A DNA stretch of 64,000 bases. Origin: Roseomonas sp. (lineage in GTDB: Bacteria > Pseudomonadota > Alphaproteobacteria > Acetobacterales > Acetobacteraceae). Position 1 is the stretch's first letter. Each line of letters begins with the position of its first letter. The position numbers were made by a program, and so were the translations under genes. The stretch covers positions 248,001 through 312,000 of the forward strand of contig JADCFA010000021.1 in the NCBI GenBank assembly GCA_020249775.1, in the 5' to 3' direction. Positions 35,536 to 44,476 of this stretch are shown piece after piece. Under the pieces are notes generated by a model. The model ran no database searches. It saw only the letters and a list, made by a program, of their open reading frames with translations, and had not been told where the DNA came from.

Positions 35536-37365
35536 ATGCAGATTCGTAACGTCGCCATTATCGCCCATGTTGACCACGGCAAGACCACGCTGGTGGACAA
35601 GCTGCTGAGCCAGGCCGGCGCCTTCCGCGCCAATCAGCAAGTCGCCGAACGCGCGCTTGACCGCAATGATCTGGAACGCGAACGCGGCATCACGATCCTC
35701 GCCAAATCCACCGCCGTGGAATGGAAAGGCGTGAAGATCAACATTGTGGACACGCCCGGCCACGCCGATTTCGGCGGTGAGGTGGAACGCATCCTGTCCA
35801 TGGTGGATGGCGCCATTGTGTTGTGCGACGCCGCCGAAGGCCCGCTGCCGCAGACCAAGTTTGTGCTCACCAAGGCGCTCGCGCGCGGGCTGAAGCCGAT
35901 TGTGGTCATCAATAAGGTGGACCGCCAGGATGCCCGCCCGGATGAAGTGCATAATGAGGTGTTCGACCTTTTCGCTGCCCTGGGTGCGAGCGATGAGCAG
36001 CTTGATTTCCACACGCTTTTCGCTTCTGGCCGGCAGGGCTGGGCGGATCTGGAACTGAATGGCGCGCGAAAGGATCTCTCGCCGCTGTTTGACCTGATCC
36101 TGTCCCATGTGCCGGCGCCGAAGGTTGATCTTGAAAAACCCTTCGCGATGAATGCCACCATCCTGGAAAGCGACAATTTCCTCGGCCGCATCCTGACCGG
36201 GCGCGTGGAACAAGGTGTTGCGCGCCTCAATATGCCGGTGCGTGTGCTGCGCCAGGATGGTTCGGTGGTGGAAAGCGGGCGGCTGACCAAGCTCATGACC
36301 TTCTCGGGCCTTGAGCGTGTGCCGGTGGATGAGGTGCGCGCGGGCGATATCATCGCCATCGCCGGGCTTTCGGATGCGACGATCCCCGATACCATCGCCT
36401 CACCCGAAGTGACGGAACCGCTGCCGGCGCTGCCGGTGGACCCGCCGACACTGGCGATGACCTTCCGCATCAATGATGGGCCGCTTGGCGGGCGTGAGGG
36501 CAAGAAGGTCACGTCGCGGCAGATTCGCGAAAGGCTTTTCAAGGAAACCGAAGGCAATGTCGCGATCAAGGTGAAGGTGAGCGAGGAAGTTGACGCTTTC
36601 GAAGTCGCTGGCCGTGGTGAATTGCAGTTGGGTGTTCTGATCGAGACTATGCGGCGTGAGGGGTTTGAACTCACGATCGGGCGCCCGCGCGTGCTGACGC
36701 GCGACAATCCCGAAACCGGTGAGCGTGAGGAACCCTTCGAAGAAGCGCTGATTGACGTGGATGAAAGCTATTCCGGCGTGGTGGTGGAGAAGATGTCGCT
36801 CCGCAAGGGCCAGATGCAGGATATGCGGCCTTCAGGCGGCGGCAAGGTGCGGCTGACCTTCCATATCCCGTCGCGCGGCTTGATTGGCTATCACGGCGAA
36901 TTCCTGACCGACACGCGCGGCACGGGCATGATGAACCGGCTGTTCCTGGGCTATCGCCCCTGGGCGGGGCCGATTGAAGGCCGGCGCAATGGATCGTTGA
37001 TTTCCAATTCGGATGGGGAAGCCATTCAATACGCGCTGTTCTATTTGCAAGAACGCGGTACGCTTTTCGTTGATCCCGGTGTCAAGGTTTATGTCGGCAT
37101 GATCCTGGGCGAGCATTCGCGCGACAATGATCTGGAAGTGAACCCGATCAAGGAAAAGAAGCTGACGAACATCCGCGCCGCCGGCAAGGATGAGGCGCTG
37201 CTGCTGATCCCGCCGCGCAAAATGAGCCTGGAACAGGCCATTGCCTATATTGAAGATGATGAGCTGGTTGAGGTGACGCCAAGCGCCATTCGCCTGCGCA
37301 AGCGCCATCTTGATCCGCATGAGCGCAAGCGCCATGCGCGCCGCGCGGAGAGTGAGGCGGCGTAA
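35536..37365 (+). CDS. typA: Ribosome-associated GTPase TypA/BipA
   Basis: The 609-residue translational GTPase has G1 [10 protein letters not shown] at residues 10-19, switch [15 protein letters not shown]3 [11 protein letters not shown] and G4 NKVDRQDA. Domain II beta-barrel, domains III and V, and the BipA-specific C-terminal domain ([20 protein letters not shown]) follow. It acts on the ribosome in subunit assembly and cold or stress adaptation. Full length and typical composition. A strong imperfect hairpin follows the stop. Confidence 0.96.
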   Translation: MQIRNVAIIAHVDHGKTTLVDKLLSQAGAFRANQQVAERALDRNDLERERGITILAKSTAVEWKGVKINIVDTPGHADFGGEVERILSMVDGAIVLCDAAEGPLPQTKFVLTKALARGLKPIVVINKVDRQDARPDEVHNEVFDLFAALGASDEQLDFHTLFASGRQGWADLELNGARKDLSPLFDLILSHVPAPKVDLEKPFAMNATILESDNFLGRILTGRVEQGVARLNMPVRVLRQDGSVVESGRLTKLMTFSGLERVPVDEVRAGDIIAIAGLSDATIPDTIASPEVTEPLPALPVDPPTLAMTFRINDGPLGGREGKKVTSRQIRERLFKETEGNVAIKVKVSEEVDAFEVAGRGELQLGVLIETMRREGFELTIGRPRVLTRDNPETGEREEPFEEALIDVDESYSGVVVEKMSLRKGQMQDMRPSGGGKVRLTFHIPSRGLIGYHGEFLTDTRGTGMMNRLFLGYRPWAGPIEGRRNGSLISNSDGEAIQYALFYLQERGTLFVDPGVKVYVGMILGEHSRDNDLEVNPIKEKKLTNIRAAGKDEALLLIPPRKMSLEQAIAYIEDDELVEVTPSAIRLRKRHLDPHERKRHARRAESEAA

Positions 37366-37377
37366 ATAAGGCAGTTG

Positions 37378-37424
37378 AAATTCTCAGGTTGCCGGGCGAA
37401 GTACGCCCGCGCACCTCAGAATTT
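37378..37424 (+). terminator. Hairpin downstream of typA
   Basis: AAATTCTCAGGT (37378-37389) and ACCTCAGAATTT (37413-37424) form a 12-bp stem with one mismatch. An inner GGGCG/CGCCC lies around a 5-nt loop. It begins 12 bp after the typA stop and lies between convergent genes, so a terminator role is likely. Confidence 0.6.
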
Positions 37425-37458
37425 GGACTAGCGCCTCGACAGTCCCGAGTCGGGGAAC

Positions 37459-37878
37459 CTAGAGGCGTGGTTGGAAATGTTTGCGTAGTTGAACCACCTT
37501 AATCCAATGAAGGACTGCAAAAATAAATTGTACCAGGAGGAGCAAGATATTCAGTAGGTCCGCGGAAAACGCAGAAAATATCACTCCGATTACGCTCAAG
37601 CTTCCAGCGAGCATACCAAACACCCACCATTGATTATCTGGTTCACCCACCGCCGAATTTTTCATGGCCCTGCGAAGCTGAATTAGCAATACGAAGAACC
37701 AAATCATTCCGAACACCGGAATAAGTAATAGCCACGCCGAATTCACGGGGGCGGAACCTCCAGCCGCATTGACTGCTGCTGCCGTCCTCCTGAATGACAT
37801 GATGTAGAAAATTATTAAGATTATTGGAGTCAGCGCCAAAAAAACTATGAGCCAATGCCAAACGGAGAAGGATTCCAT
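37459..37878 (-). CDS. Small four-helix membrane protein of unknown function, AT-rich gene
   Basis: The product is 139 residues from ATG 37878 (AGAGG upstream); the track's 16 extra residues are not supported. Four hydrophobic segments are visible (about 8-28, 46-67, 82-101, 104-125), with charged turns (FRRTAAAV, IQLRRAMKN) and a basic C-terminus (VVQLRKHFQPRL). I do not recognise the family. Codon use is clearly different from the neighbours, with many A- or T-ending codons in a region visibly richer in A and T, which suggests horizontal acquisition. Confidence 0.65.
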   Translation of the reverse strand: MESFSVWHWLIVFLALTPIILIIFYIMSFRRTAAAVNAAGGSAPVNSAWLLLIPVFGMIWFFVLLIQLRRAMKNSAVGEPDNQWWVFGMLAGSLSVIGVIFSAFSADLLNILLLLVQFIFAVLHWIKVVQLRKHFQPRL

Positions 37879-37963
37879 GTCTTTTGCCTCTAAACCGAAT
37901 GTCGACTTCTGAGAGGTCGGCCACATAACCCCAACAGTTGCTAAATGCTAAATTTTTACTACT

Positions 37964-38216
37964 TCATGTGTCAATAAACTCTATCACTACCGCGATTGCC
38001 TCTCCTGGGGCGAAGATACCCGGACCAAGGCCCACCCCGGCGCCCCTTTCCTCAATCCGGTGCGACAAGCAACTGCCATCGGCCAGTTCGATAGTCACTA
38101 GAAACTCATCCGGGAGCGGGCTATCCCATAGGCTCACGGTTTTCGCACCAAATTGCCCGTGCGCCCGCACTTCATCCTTAGCGCCTGGCGGAAGGTCAAG
38201 CCCGCTGCTACGCCCG
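37964..38216 (-). pseudogene. Decayed C-terminal fragment of an AA_synth (DUF1185) family gene
   Basis: The minus-strand translation SGLDLPPGAKDEV... PDEFLVTIELADGSCLSHRI aligns without gaps to the C-terminus of the intact AA_synth gene at 38645-39190. By my count, about 32 of 56 positions are identical. Homology begins at the stop codon of the intervening membrane-protein gene, and there is no N-terminal two-thirds. After the match it runs on for about 23 unrelated residues (to IEFIDT). A GTG at 38170 could start a 68-residue peptide (the ORF track entry), but a gene remnant left by partial tandem duplication is the simpler reading. Confidence 0.6.
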
Positions 38217-38648
38217 CAGCGATAACGGCTTCAACAACAGCAGCGCCGCGCCAAAGCCCCAAGCACCGTTAAACAGCAAGCCACGCCATGGAATGGTGCC
38301 ATTCCAGCCGGGCAAGCCCTTGAGATACGGCACCAGAGTCAGCGCCACAACAGTCAGGGCCAGCGCGCCGAAAATCGCGCCAAAGGCCAGCGCCGGAAAG
38401 AACCGGCGCGACAGGATGAAGGCCAGCACCACACCCCAAACCCCACCCCAAAAACATTGGGAGGCTATGGCCGGCACGCCAAGCGGTTTTGTGGGGGTAA
38501 GATTGAAGGGCGCTGCCGCCTTGCCAAAAACCGCCACCACCGCCGGGATATCATTGCCGATGTGATGCAGCAGAAAGACGCTGCCCTGATGGAAGATCAG
38601 CACTGCAAGCGCGCCGGCGATGAAGCCGGAAAACAAAATACGCATCAT
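38208..38648 (-). CDS. Hypothetical membrane protein (four segments)
   Basis: The 146-residue protein has four hydrophobic segments: about 3-25 (ILFSGFIAGALAVLIFHQG), 66-82, 87-106 and 123-142. It contains a conserved-looking QCFWGGVWGVVLAFILSRR stretch. Family not recognised. Its start overlaps the stop of the AA_synth gene by 4 bp, so the two are probably coupled. The AA_synth fragment follows directly after its stop. Confidence 0.7.
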   Translation of the reverse strand: MMRILFSGFIAGALAVLIFHQGSVFLLHHIGNDIPAVVAVFGKAAAPFNLTPTKPLGVPAIASQCFWGGVWGVVLAFILSRRFFPALAFGAIFGALALTVVALTLVPYLKGLPGWNGTIPWRGLLFNGAWGFGAALLLLKPLSLRA

Positions 38649-39190
38649 CGCGGCGCCCCTTCCCCAATCCGGTGCAACAGCCGCCCGCCATCGGCCACCC
38701 CAATCACCACCAAAATCTCATCCGGGCGTGGACCATCACCGAGGCTCACGGTAATCGCGTCAAAATGCCCGCGCGACCAGACATCATCCTTATGCCCAAG
38801 CGGCAGGTCGAGCGCGCTGCCAGGCCCGCCCATCTTGGCCGCAGATGGAATAATCGCCGCACCGCCGCCAATCGCTTCCCGTAGTGGCCTGCCAAGGGCC
38901 GGGTGCAGGATAGCGGCGGCATGTTCCAATTCCCCCGCCGCGCCCACAATGGCACCCTTGCCATAGGACACCGCCGGCCCGCCCAAAAGCTTGACCAATT
39001 CCGGCGCCACGCGCGCCGAAAGCTGCGGGCCATAATCCACCAGGGATGACAAATCCTGCACAAAACGCCCGGCATAAGGGTTGCCGATCAGGATCAGCGC
39101 CACGGCGCGGATAATGGGGCGCGGCGCGGTGCGCCCGGCCTCCGCAAAACTTTCCTCACGCAGATAAACAAGTTTGCGGATATCGGGCAT
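38645..39190 (-). CDS. Amino acid synthesis family protein (AA_synth, DUF1185)
   Basis: The 181-residue protein matches the AA_synth/DUF1185 family in length and pattern: IRKLVYLREESFAEAG at the start, ILIGNPYAGRFVQDLS, then GKGAIVGAAGELEHAAAILHP and KDDVWSRGHFDAITVSLGD. Despite its name, the family's biochemical role is not established; members occur near amino-acid or amide catabolic genes. It is translationally coupled to a small membrane protein, and a decayed partial copy lies about 430 bp downstream. It is divergent from ltaE (131 bp). Confidence 0.85.
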   Translation of the reverse strand: MPDIRKLVYLREESFAEAGRTAPRPIIRAVALILIGNPYAGRFVQDLSSLVDYGPQLSARVAPELVKLLGGPAVSYGKGAIVGAAGELEHAAAILHPALGRPLREAIGGGAAIIPSAAKMGGPGSALDLPLGHKDDVWSRGHFDAITVSLGDGPRPDEILVVIGVADGGRLLHRIGEGAPR

Positions 39191-39321
39191 GGTGACGCCT
39201 CCCTACAAAGTTCCGGAACGAAGCCTTGCAGTTTTGCCCCGCTCTAGGAAGCCGGGGTCACCCCCTGGCAGAAAGCCTCAGCACGTTGCATCCTGGCGCC
39301 ATCAATCAAGGGAATACCGCC

Positions 39322-40389
39322 ATGGTCCATGCTCCGAACCGTCCGCCGCCTGGTGCGCCGCCTGTGCGCATCAACCTCTATTCCGATACGCAAACCCGCC
39401 CGACGCCGGCCATGAAGGAAGCCATGATGCGCGCCGAAGTGGGCGATGAGCAGCATGGCGATGACCCGACCGTGCATGAACTCTGTGACCGCATGGCTGC
39501 GCTGATGGGCAAGGAAGCGGCGATGTATTTGCCATCCGGCACCATGTGCAATGTGGTCGCTATCCTGACCCATTGCCAAAAGGGTGATGAGGTGGTGGCG
39601 CATGAAACCAGCCACATCCTGCATAGCGAAGGCGGCACCCATGCCGCGCTGACCGGCGTGCAGATCATGCCGATGCGCGGGCCGAAGGGCATGTTCACCG
39701 CCGATGACCTCCGCGGCGCCATTCGCCCGAAAACCCGCTACACCCCGCCGCAAAGGCTGTTGGAAGTGGAGCAAACCGCCAATATCGGCGGTGGTGCGGT
39801 ATGGCCGCTGGCGCAGCTTAATGCCGTGGCCGCTGTGGCGCATGGCGAAGGCTGGGCGACGCATATGGATGGCGCGCGGCTGATGAATGCCTGTGTCGCC
39901 GCTGGTGTGGCGCCCAAGGATATGGTCGCGTCTTATGATTCTGTCTGGCTGGATTTCACCAAGGGGCTAGGGGCACCTCTGGGCGCCGTGCTGTGCGGCA
40001 GCAATGAGTTTATCGGCCGCGCCTGGCGTTGGAAGCAGCGCCTGGGCGGGTCCATGCGCCAGGGCGGCATTTGCGCCGCCGCCTGCATCTATGCACTGGA
40101 CCACAATATTGATCGGCTGGCCGAGGATCACGCCAATGCCAAGGCTCTGGCGCGGGGCCTGGCGCAGATTGAAGGCGTCAAGGTGGAAGACCCGGAAACC
40201 AATCTGGTGTTCTTCGATATCAGCGCCACGGGCATGAATGTCGCGCGCTTGCAGGAAAAGCTGCAAATGCGCGGCATCGCGGTCAGTGGCCTTGGCGGGC
40301 GCGTGCGCGCTTGCACACATCTGGATGTAACCGCGCCAATGATTGATGAGGCGGTCACGGAAATCCGCGCTGCACTGAAGGCGGCTTAA
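39322..40389 (+). CDS. ltaE: Low-specificity L-threonine aldolase family protein
   Basis: The product is 355 residues from ATG 39322; the track's 32-residue extension is upstream sequence. It is a PLP fold type I enzyme with the pyridoxal lysine K214 in SVWLDFTKGLGAPLGAVL. Also present are NLYSDTQTRPTPAM, GDEQHGDDPTV and HMDGARLMNA (the Asp that contacts PLP). The family splits L-threonine or allo-threonine into glycine and acetaldehyde. The stretch RYTPPQRLLEVEQTANIGGGAVW is in line with this family. A long perfect hairpin follows the stop. Confidence 0.9.
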   Translation: MVHAPNRPPPGAPPVRINLYSDTQTRPTPAMKEAMMRAEVGDEQHGDDPTVHELCDRMAALMGKEAAMYLPSGTMCNVVAILTHCQKGDEVVAHETSHILHSEGGTHAALTGVQIMPMRGPKGMFTADDLRGAIRPKTRYTPPQRLLEVEQTANIGGGAVWPLAQLNAVAAVAHGEGWATHMDGARLMNACVAAGVAPKDMVASYDSVWLDFTKGLGAPLGAVLCGSNEFIGRAWRWKQRLGGSMRQGGICAAACIYALDHNIDRLAEDHANAKALARGLAQIEGVKVEDPETNLVFFDISATGMNVARLQEKLQMRGIAVSGLGGRVRACTHLDVTAPMIDEAVTEIRAALKAA

Positions 40390-40395
40390 CGAAGT

Positions 40396-40434
40396 GGCTG
40401 ATCTGCCTGGGCCGCAGGCTCAGGCGGATCAGCC
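40396..40434. terminator. Long hairpin between ltaE and the convergent oxidoreductase gene
   Basis: An 18-bp stem (GGCTGATC-T-GCCTGGGCC with GGCTCAGGC-G-GATCAGCC, two G-U pairs) closes on a 3-nt GCA loop. It lies 6 bp after the ltaE stop and touches the end of the convergent Gfo/Idh gene. A bidirectional terminator is the likely role, although no U tract follows. Confidence 0.7.
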
Positions 40435-41367
40435 CTAACCTTCAAAACGCGGCCGGGCCACGCGCTTGCCGAGCGCCAGTGCATCCAGTGTCATTTGCAG
40501 CGGCGTCAGATCGGCCTCGCTCTCGCCGTTCGAGACCAATTCGGCGAAGCGGGCATAGAGCATCGGGTATTCCTCTCGCGCTTCCTGTACCGTCACCTTG
40601 CCATCAATCACCAGCGTGCCGCCGCTATCGAGTAGCGCCACTTCATGGCCGCAGCGTGTTGTCATGTGCAATTCCCGCTGATCGGGACCGACATGGCCCC
40701 AATTCGCGTGCAACTCCAAAGGTCCGGCGCCATCCAGGCTGCCGAAGCGAATCACGGCGGCGAGTGGCGCGGCGTGGTTGGCGGCGATATGCAACTCCGC
40801 GCTCTGCACGAAAGGCGGTGGCGTGAAGATCCGGCTGATGACCGACAGCGCATTGATCGCCATATCGAAAACGCCGAGCCCATCAACCTGCCAGATCCAC
40901 TCCTGATCCGGGTGGTAGACACGAAAATCCTCATACCAATCCACGCGTAATTTGGCGAGGTGCTTTTCGGCCAAAAACAGCCGCGCAGCCTCTACCGCCC
41001 GGTTGCATTGCGAATGCCAGGACGCATAGAGAACGCGGCCAGAGCGCGCCGCCAATTGCACCAGCGCCTCTGCCTCACCCATTGTCGCGGCGGGTGGTTT
41101 TTCCAACAGCACATGCTTGCCCGCGCGCAGCGCATCGCGCGCAATGGCGAAACGCGCCGCGGGTGGCGTGCAGATCGCGACCGCATCCAGCGCGCAAGCG
41201 GCGAACATGGCGTGATGGTCTGTGTAGATGGGCAAACCCGCAACGGCTTCACCGCCGCCAAGATCAGCGAGCCCGGCCATGGTAAAGCCGACATTGTCCG
41301 TGATGGCCGGCACATGCCGCTTACGCGCAATTTGCCCCAAGCCCACAATGCCGATGCTGATCGCCAT
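40435..41367 (-). CDS. Gfo/Idh/MocA family dehydrogenase, L-arabinose/D-galactose 1-dehydrogenase-like
   Basis: The product is 310 residues from ATG 41367, preceded by AAGGGGG; the ATG at 41382 lies upstream of that site. The Rossmann motif is GIVGLGQIARKRH, and the family EKPP motif is present (HVLLEKPPAATM). The segment WYEDFRVYHPDQEWIWQVDGLGVFDMAINALS closely recalls Azospirillum-type sugar 1-dehydrogenases, which oxidise arabinose or galactose to the lactone. I therefore favour an aldose 1-dehydrogenase over an inositol dehydrogenase. No other sugar-pathway genes are adjacent; the SMP-30 lactonase lies 13 kb away. Confidence 0.85.
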   Translation of the reverse strand: MAISIGIVGLGQIARKRHVPAITDNVGFTMAGLADLGGGEAVAGLPIYTDHHAMFAACALDAVAICTPPAARFAIARDALRAGKHVLLEKPPAATMGEAEALVQLAARSGRVLYASWHSQCNRAVEAARLFLAEKHLAKLRVDWYEDFRVYHPDQEWIWQVDGLGVFDMAINALSVISRIFTPPPFVQSAELHIAANHAAPLAAVIRFGSLDGAGPLELHANWGHVGPDQRELHMTTRCGHEVALLDSGGTLVIDGKVTVQEAREEYPMLYARFAELVSNGESEADLTPLQMTLDALALGKRVARPRFEG

Positions 41368-41523
41368 GGCCGCCCCCTTCATGACGCGCCCGCCAATAGC
41401 GCGCGCATCGGCTGAGCTTATCGGAATTCAGGAAGCAGCCCAGGGGTAGGGGCCAGCTTTTGCTTGACATGATGGAGCGACGCCGAATGACATGCGGCTG
41501 ATGCAGCAGAACGGAGCCCGCCT

Positions 41524-43554
41524 TTGACGTCGTCGCGCGCCATGCTGCGCAAGCGGCGGCTATGGATGCTCGCCGCTTGCCTTGGCGCGCTATTGCTCGC
41601 GCCCTTCGCGCTGGATCGGCTTTTCCCGTCCAATCTTGCGCGCCTGCATGCTGTGGGCGTGGAGGTGCAGGACCGTGAAGGACGCATTCTTTCAGTTTTG
41701 CCAGCGCCGGGCGGCTTTTGGCGTCTGGCAACGCGGCCCGAAGATGTCTCCCCCATTCTGCTCGATCTGCTAATCGCGGCAGAGGATCGGCGCTTTTATG
41801 ACCATGCTGGCGTTGATCCGCTGGCGCTGGCGCGCGCGGCGGGGCAATGGCTGCGCGCGGGGCGCGTGGTCTCGGGCGGGTCCACCATCACCATGCAGGC
41901 GGCGCGGCTTTTGGAACCGCGCCCGCGTGGGCTGCGCGCCAAGGCGATTGAAATCTTCCGCGCCTTTCAATTGGAAGCCCGCTTCAGCAAGCGTGACATC
42001 CTGACCATTTGGCTGACGCTGGCCCCGCAAACCGGCAATATTGAAGGCATGCGCGCCGGTGCACTCGCCTGGTTTGGCCGGCCCGCCAACCGGCTGGATG
42101 CGGCGGAAGCCGCCTTGCTGATTGCGCTCGCCCGCCGCCCGGCCGCGCTCAGCCCTGACCGTCACGCCGAAGCCGCGCGCGCTGCGCGGGATGATGTGCT
42201 GCGCCGGCGTGGTGCGGCCATGCTGTCCCCCGAAGATCAGGCCTTGGCGCTGGCGGCGCCATTGCCCAATGCGCGGCTGCCCATGCCTGGCCTCGCGCCG
42301 CATCTGGCACGGGAATTGGCGCGGCGTGGCGAATCCCCGATCCGCAGCAGCCTGGATGCCGGGCTGCAACACGCCAGTGAAAGACTGGCGCAACAGGCCC
42401 TGGCGCGGCTGCCGGAACGCGCAAGCGTGGCGCTGATCATCGCCGAACTAAACAGCCGCGAAACCCGCGCCCTGGTCGCCGGTGCCTTTGGCGCCGAGAC
42501 TCGCGCCGGCGCCCTGGATTTGACGCGCGCGACGCGTTCGCCGGGCTCCGCGCTCAAGCCATTTCTCTATGCCATGGCGTTTGAACAGGGGCTGGTCAGG
42601 CCCGATACGCTGCTTTCCGATTTGCCGCGCCGCTTTGGCGCCTATGCGCCGGAGAATTTCGATCGCGGCTTTGTGGGCCGCATTACGGCGGCTGAGGCCT
42701 TGCGGCTTTCGCTAAACCTGCCGGCGGTTGCGTTGTTGGATGGCATTGGGCCGGCGCGGTTTGCGGCATCGCTGCGCTCAGCCGGGGCGGCGCCGGTGCT
42801 GCCGCGCGGGGTAGATGCGTCCCTGCCGCTGGCGCTTGGGGGCGCGGGGACTACGCTGCGCGACATGGTTGGGCTTTATGCGGCTTTGGGTGATGGCGGG
42901 CGGGCCGGTGGGCTGCGCTTTACCCCAGGCCCAGCGCAACAAGGCGCGCCGGTGCTGGAAGCGCGCGCCGCTGCCGCGGTGGCGGGGCTTTTGGTGCAGG
43001 AATTTCCAGGTGGCGGGCCGCGCGGCGTGGCGTGGAAGACCGGCACTTCCTGGGGCGGGCGGGATGCCTGGGCCTTTGGATTTGATGGCCGGCATGTCGC
43101 GGGGGTCTGGGTGGGGCGGCCCGATGGCACGCCGATCCCGGGCCTGACGGGGCGGGATGCGGCGCTGCCCCTGCTCGCGAAGCTTTTCGCCCTGCTGCCG
43201 GAAGTGCCGCTGGAACGCGCACCAAGCCGCCCCGATGCGCCGGTGGCGGCCTTGGGCAGTGATCCGCTCCGGCTGCTTTTCCCCCCGCCCGGCGCAGTAT
43301 TGGCCGAAGGCGCGGGGCCGGTGGTGCTGCGCGTTGCCGGCGGGCGGCGGCCACTGATTTTTCTGGTGGATGGCGCGCCGCTCGCGCGGGATGCCGCCCG
43401 GCGGGAATTGGGCTGGGTCCCGCCCGGCCCCGGCTTTTACCGCATTGCGGTGATGGATGCCGAAGGCGCGCTTGTCGCCGCCGATGTGCGCGTTGCACCC
43501 CCCAGCGCCCCGCGCGCCGAGGGGGCGGTTCTGCGCCTGACGCCCGCCGAGTGA
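41524..43554 (+). CDS. pbpC: Penicillin-binding protein 1C
   Basis: The 676-residue bifunctional peptidoglycan synthase starts at TTG 41524 behind CGGAG; the in-frame ATG at 41542 has no such site. A membrane anchor lies at about 12-29. The transglycosylase domain has E87 (AAEDRRFYDHAGVD) and GGSTITMQ. The transpeptidase domain has SALK at 342-345, SLN at 396-398 and KTG at 505-507. A C-terminal PBP1C-type beta domain begins at LLFPPPGAVLAEG. PBP1C often sits beside its alpha-2-macroglobulin partner; here that gene is about 21 kb away. Confidence 0.94.
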   Translation: MTSSRAMLRKRRLWMLAACLGALLLAPFALDRLFPSNLARLHAVGVEVQDREGRILSVLPAPGGFWRLATRPEDVSPILLDLLIAAEDRRFYDHAGVDPLALARAAGQWLRAGRVVSGGSTITMQAARLLEPRPRGLRAKAIEIFRAFQLEARFSKRDILTIWLTLAPQTGNIEGMRAGALAWFGRPANRLDAAEAALLIALARRPAALSPDRHAEAARAARDDVLRRRGAAMLSPEDQALALAAPLPNARLPMPGLAPHLARELARRGESPIRSSLDAGLQHASERLAQQALARLPERASVALIIAELNSRETRALVAGAFGAETRAGALDLTRATRSPGSALKPFLYAMAFEQGLVRPDTLLSDLPRRFGAYAPENFDRGFVGRITAAEALRLSLNLPAVALLDGIGPARFAASLRSAGAAPVLPRGVDASLPLALGGAGTTLRDMVGLYAALGDGGRAGGLRFTPGPAQQGAPVLEARAAAAVAGLLVQEFPGGGPRGVAWKTGTSWGGRDAWAFGFDGRHVAGVWVGRPDGTPIPGLTGRDAALPLLAKLFALLPEVPLERAPSRPDAPVAALGSDPLRLLFPPPGAVLAEGAGPVVLRVAGGRRPLIFLVDGAPLARDAARRELGWVPPGPGFYRIAVMDAEGALVAADVRVAPPSAPRAEGAVLRLTPAE

Positions 43555-43616
43555 CACGGGGGCTTGCGCGCAAGGGGCGCTCGCCCGACCATAAGGCCAG
43601 AAAGACGGAGCAGAGC

Positions 43617-44465
43617 GTGGCGCAGTTCAAAGGCACTGAAAGATATGTCGCAACCCGAGAGCTGGAGGTTGCGGTCAATGCCGCGGTGGCGCTGGAACGC
43701 CCGCTGCTGATCAAGGGCGAGCCAGGCACGGGCAAGACGGTGCTGGCGCAGGAAATCGCCAAGGCACTCGGCTACCCGCTGATTGAATGGCACATCAAAT
43801 CCACCACAAAGGCACAACAGGGCCTGTATGAATATGACGCCGTCAGCCGGCTGCGCGATGGCCAGCTTGGCGATCCGCGCGTGCATGACATTGCGAATTA
43901 CATTGTGCGCGGCAAGCTGTGGGAAGCCTTTGAAGCCGACCATCCCGTCGTGCTGCTGATTGATGAAATAGACAAGGCCGATATCGAGTTTCCAAACGAT
44001 CTGCTGCTAGAGCTCGATCGCATGGAATTCTATGTCTATGAGCTGCGGCGCAATGTGAAGGCGCGGCATCGGCCGGTGGTAATCATCACGTCGAACAATG
44101 AAAAGGAATTGCCGGACGCGTTTCTGCGCCGCTGCTTCTTCCATTACATCCGCTTCCCGGATCGGGAGACGATGGAAAAGATCGTGCAGACGCATTTTCC
44201 GAATATCCGCCAGGATTTGCTGCGTGAGGCTTTGACGGTGTTCTTCGATGTGCGCAATGTGAATGAATTGAAGAAAAAGCCCGCCACTTCCGAATTGCTG
44301 GATTGGCTGAAGCTGCTGACGATTGAAGACATGCCGCCGGAGGCGTTGCGCAGCCAGGACAATAAAACCGCGATCCCGCCGCTTTATGGCGCCTTGCTGA
44401 AAAACGAACAGGATGTGCATTTGTTTGAACGCCTGGCCTTCCTGACGCGGCGTCGCGGCGGCTAG
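43617..44465 (+). CDS. MoxR-type AAA+ ATPase
   Basis: The product is 282 residues from GTG 43617 (CGGAG upstream); the GTG at 43551 in the track overlaps pbpC and lacks support. Walker A is GEPGTGKT at 34-41, Walker B VVLLIDEIDK at 111-120, and sensor 1 is in VVIITSNNEKELPDAFLRRCFFHY. MoxR ATPases work as chaperones with VWA-domain partners to mature or insert metal cofactors in enzyme complexes. Its VWA partner lies at 45381, separated from it by an alpha/beta hydrolase gene, unlike the usual adjacent pair. Confidence 0.92.
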   Translation: MAQFKGTERYVATRELEVAVNAAVALERPLLIKGEPGTGKTVLAQEIAKALGYPLIEWHIKSTTKAQQGLYEYDAVSRLRDGQLGDPRVHDIANYIVRGKLWEAFEADHPVVLLIDEIDKADIEFPNDLLLELDRMEFYVYELRRNVKARHRPVVIITSNNEKELPDAFLRRCFFHYIRFPDRETMEKIVQTHFPNIRQDLLREALTVFFDVRNVNELKKKPATSELLDWLKLLTIEDMPPEALRSQDNKTAIPPLYGALLKNEQDVHLFERLAFLTRRRGG

Positions 44466-44476
44466 GAAGGACGACC

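Noticed and set aside
37964-38170. 68-residue ORF as a genuine small gene
   Set aside because: It aligns to the C-terminus of the neighbouring AA_synth protein and the homology continues upstream of its GTG, so a gene remnant is the better reading. I cannot fully exclude expression.
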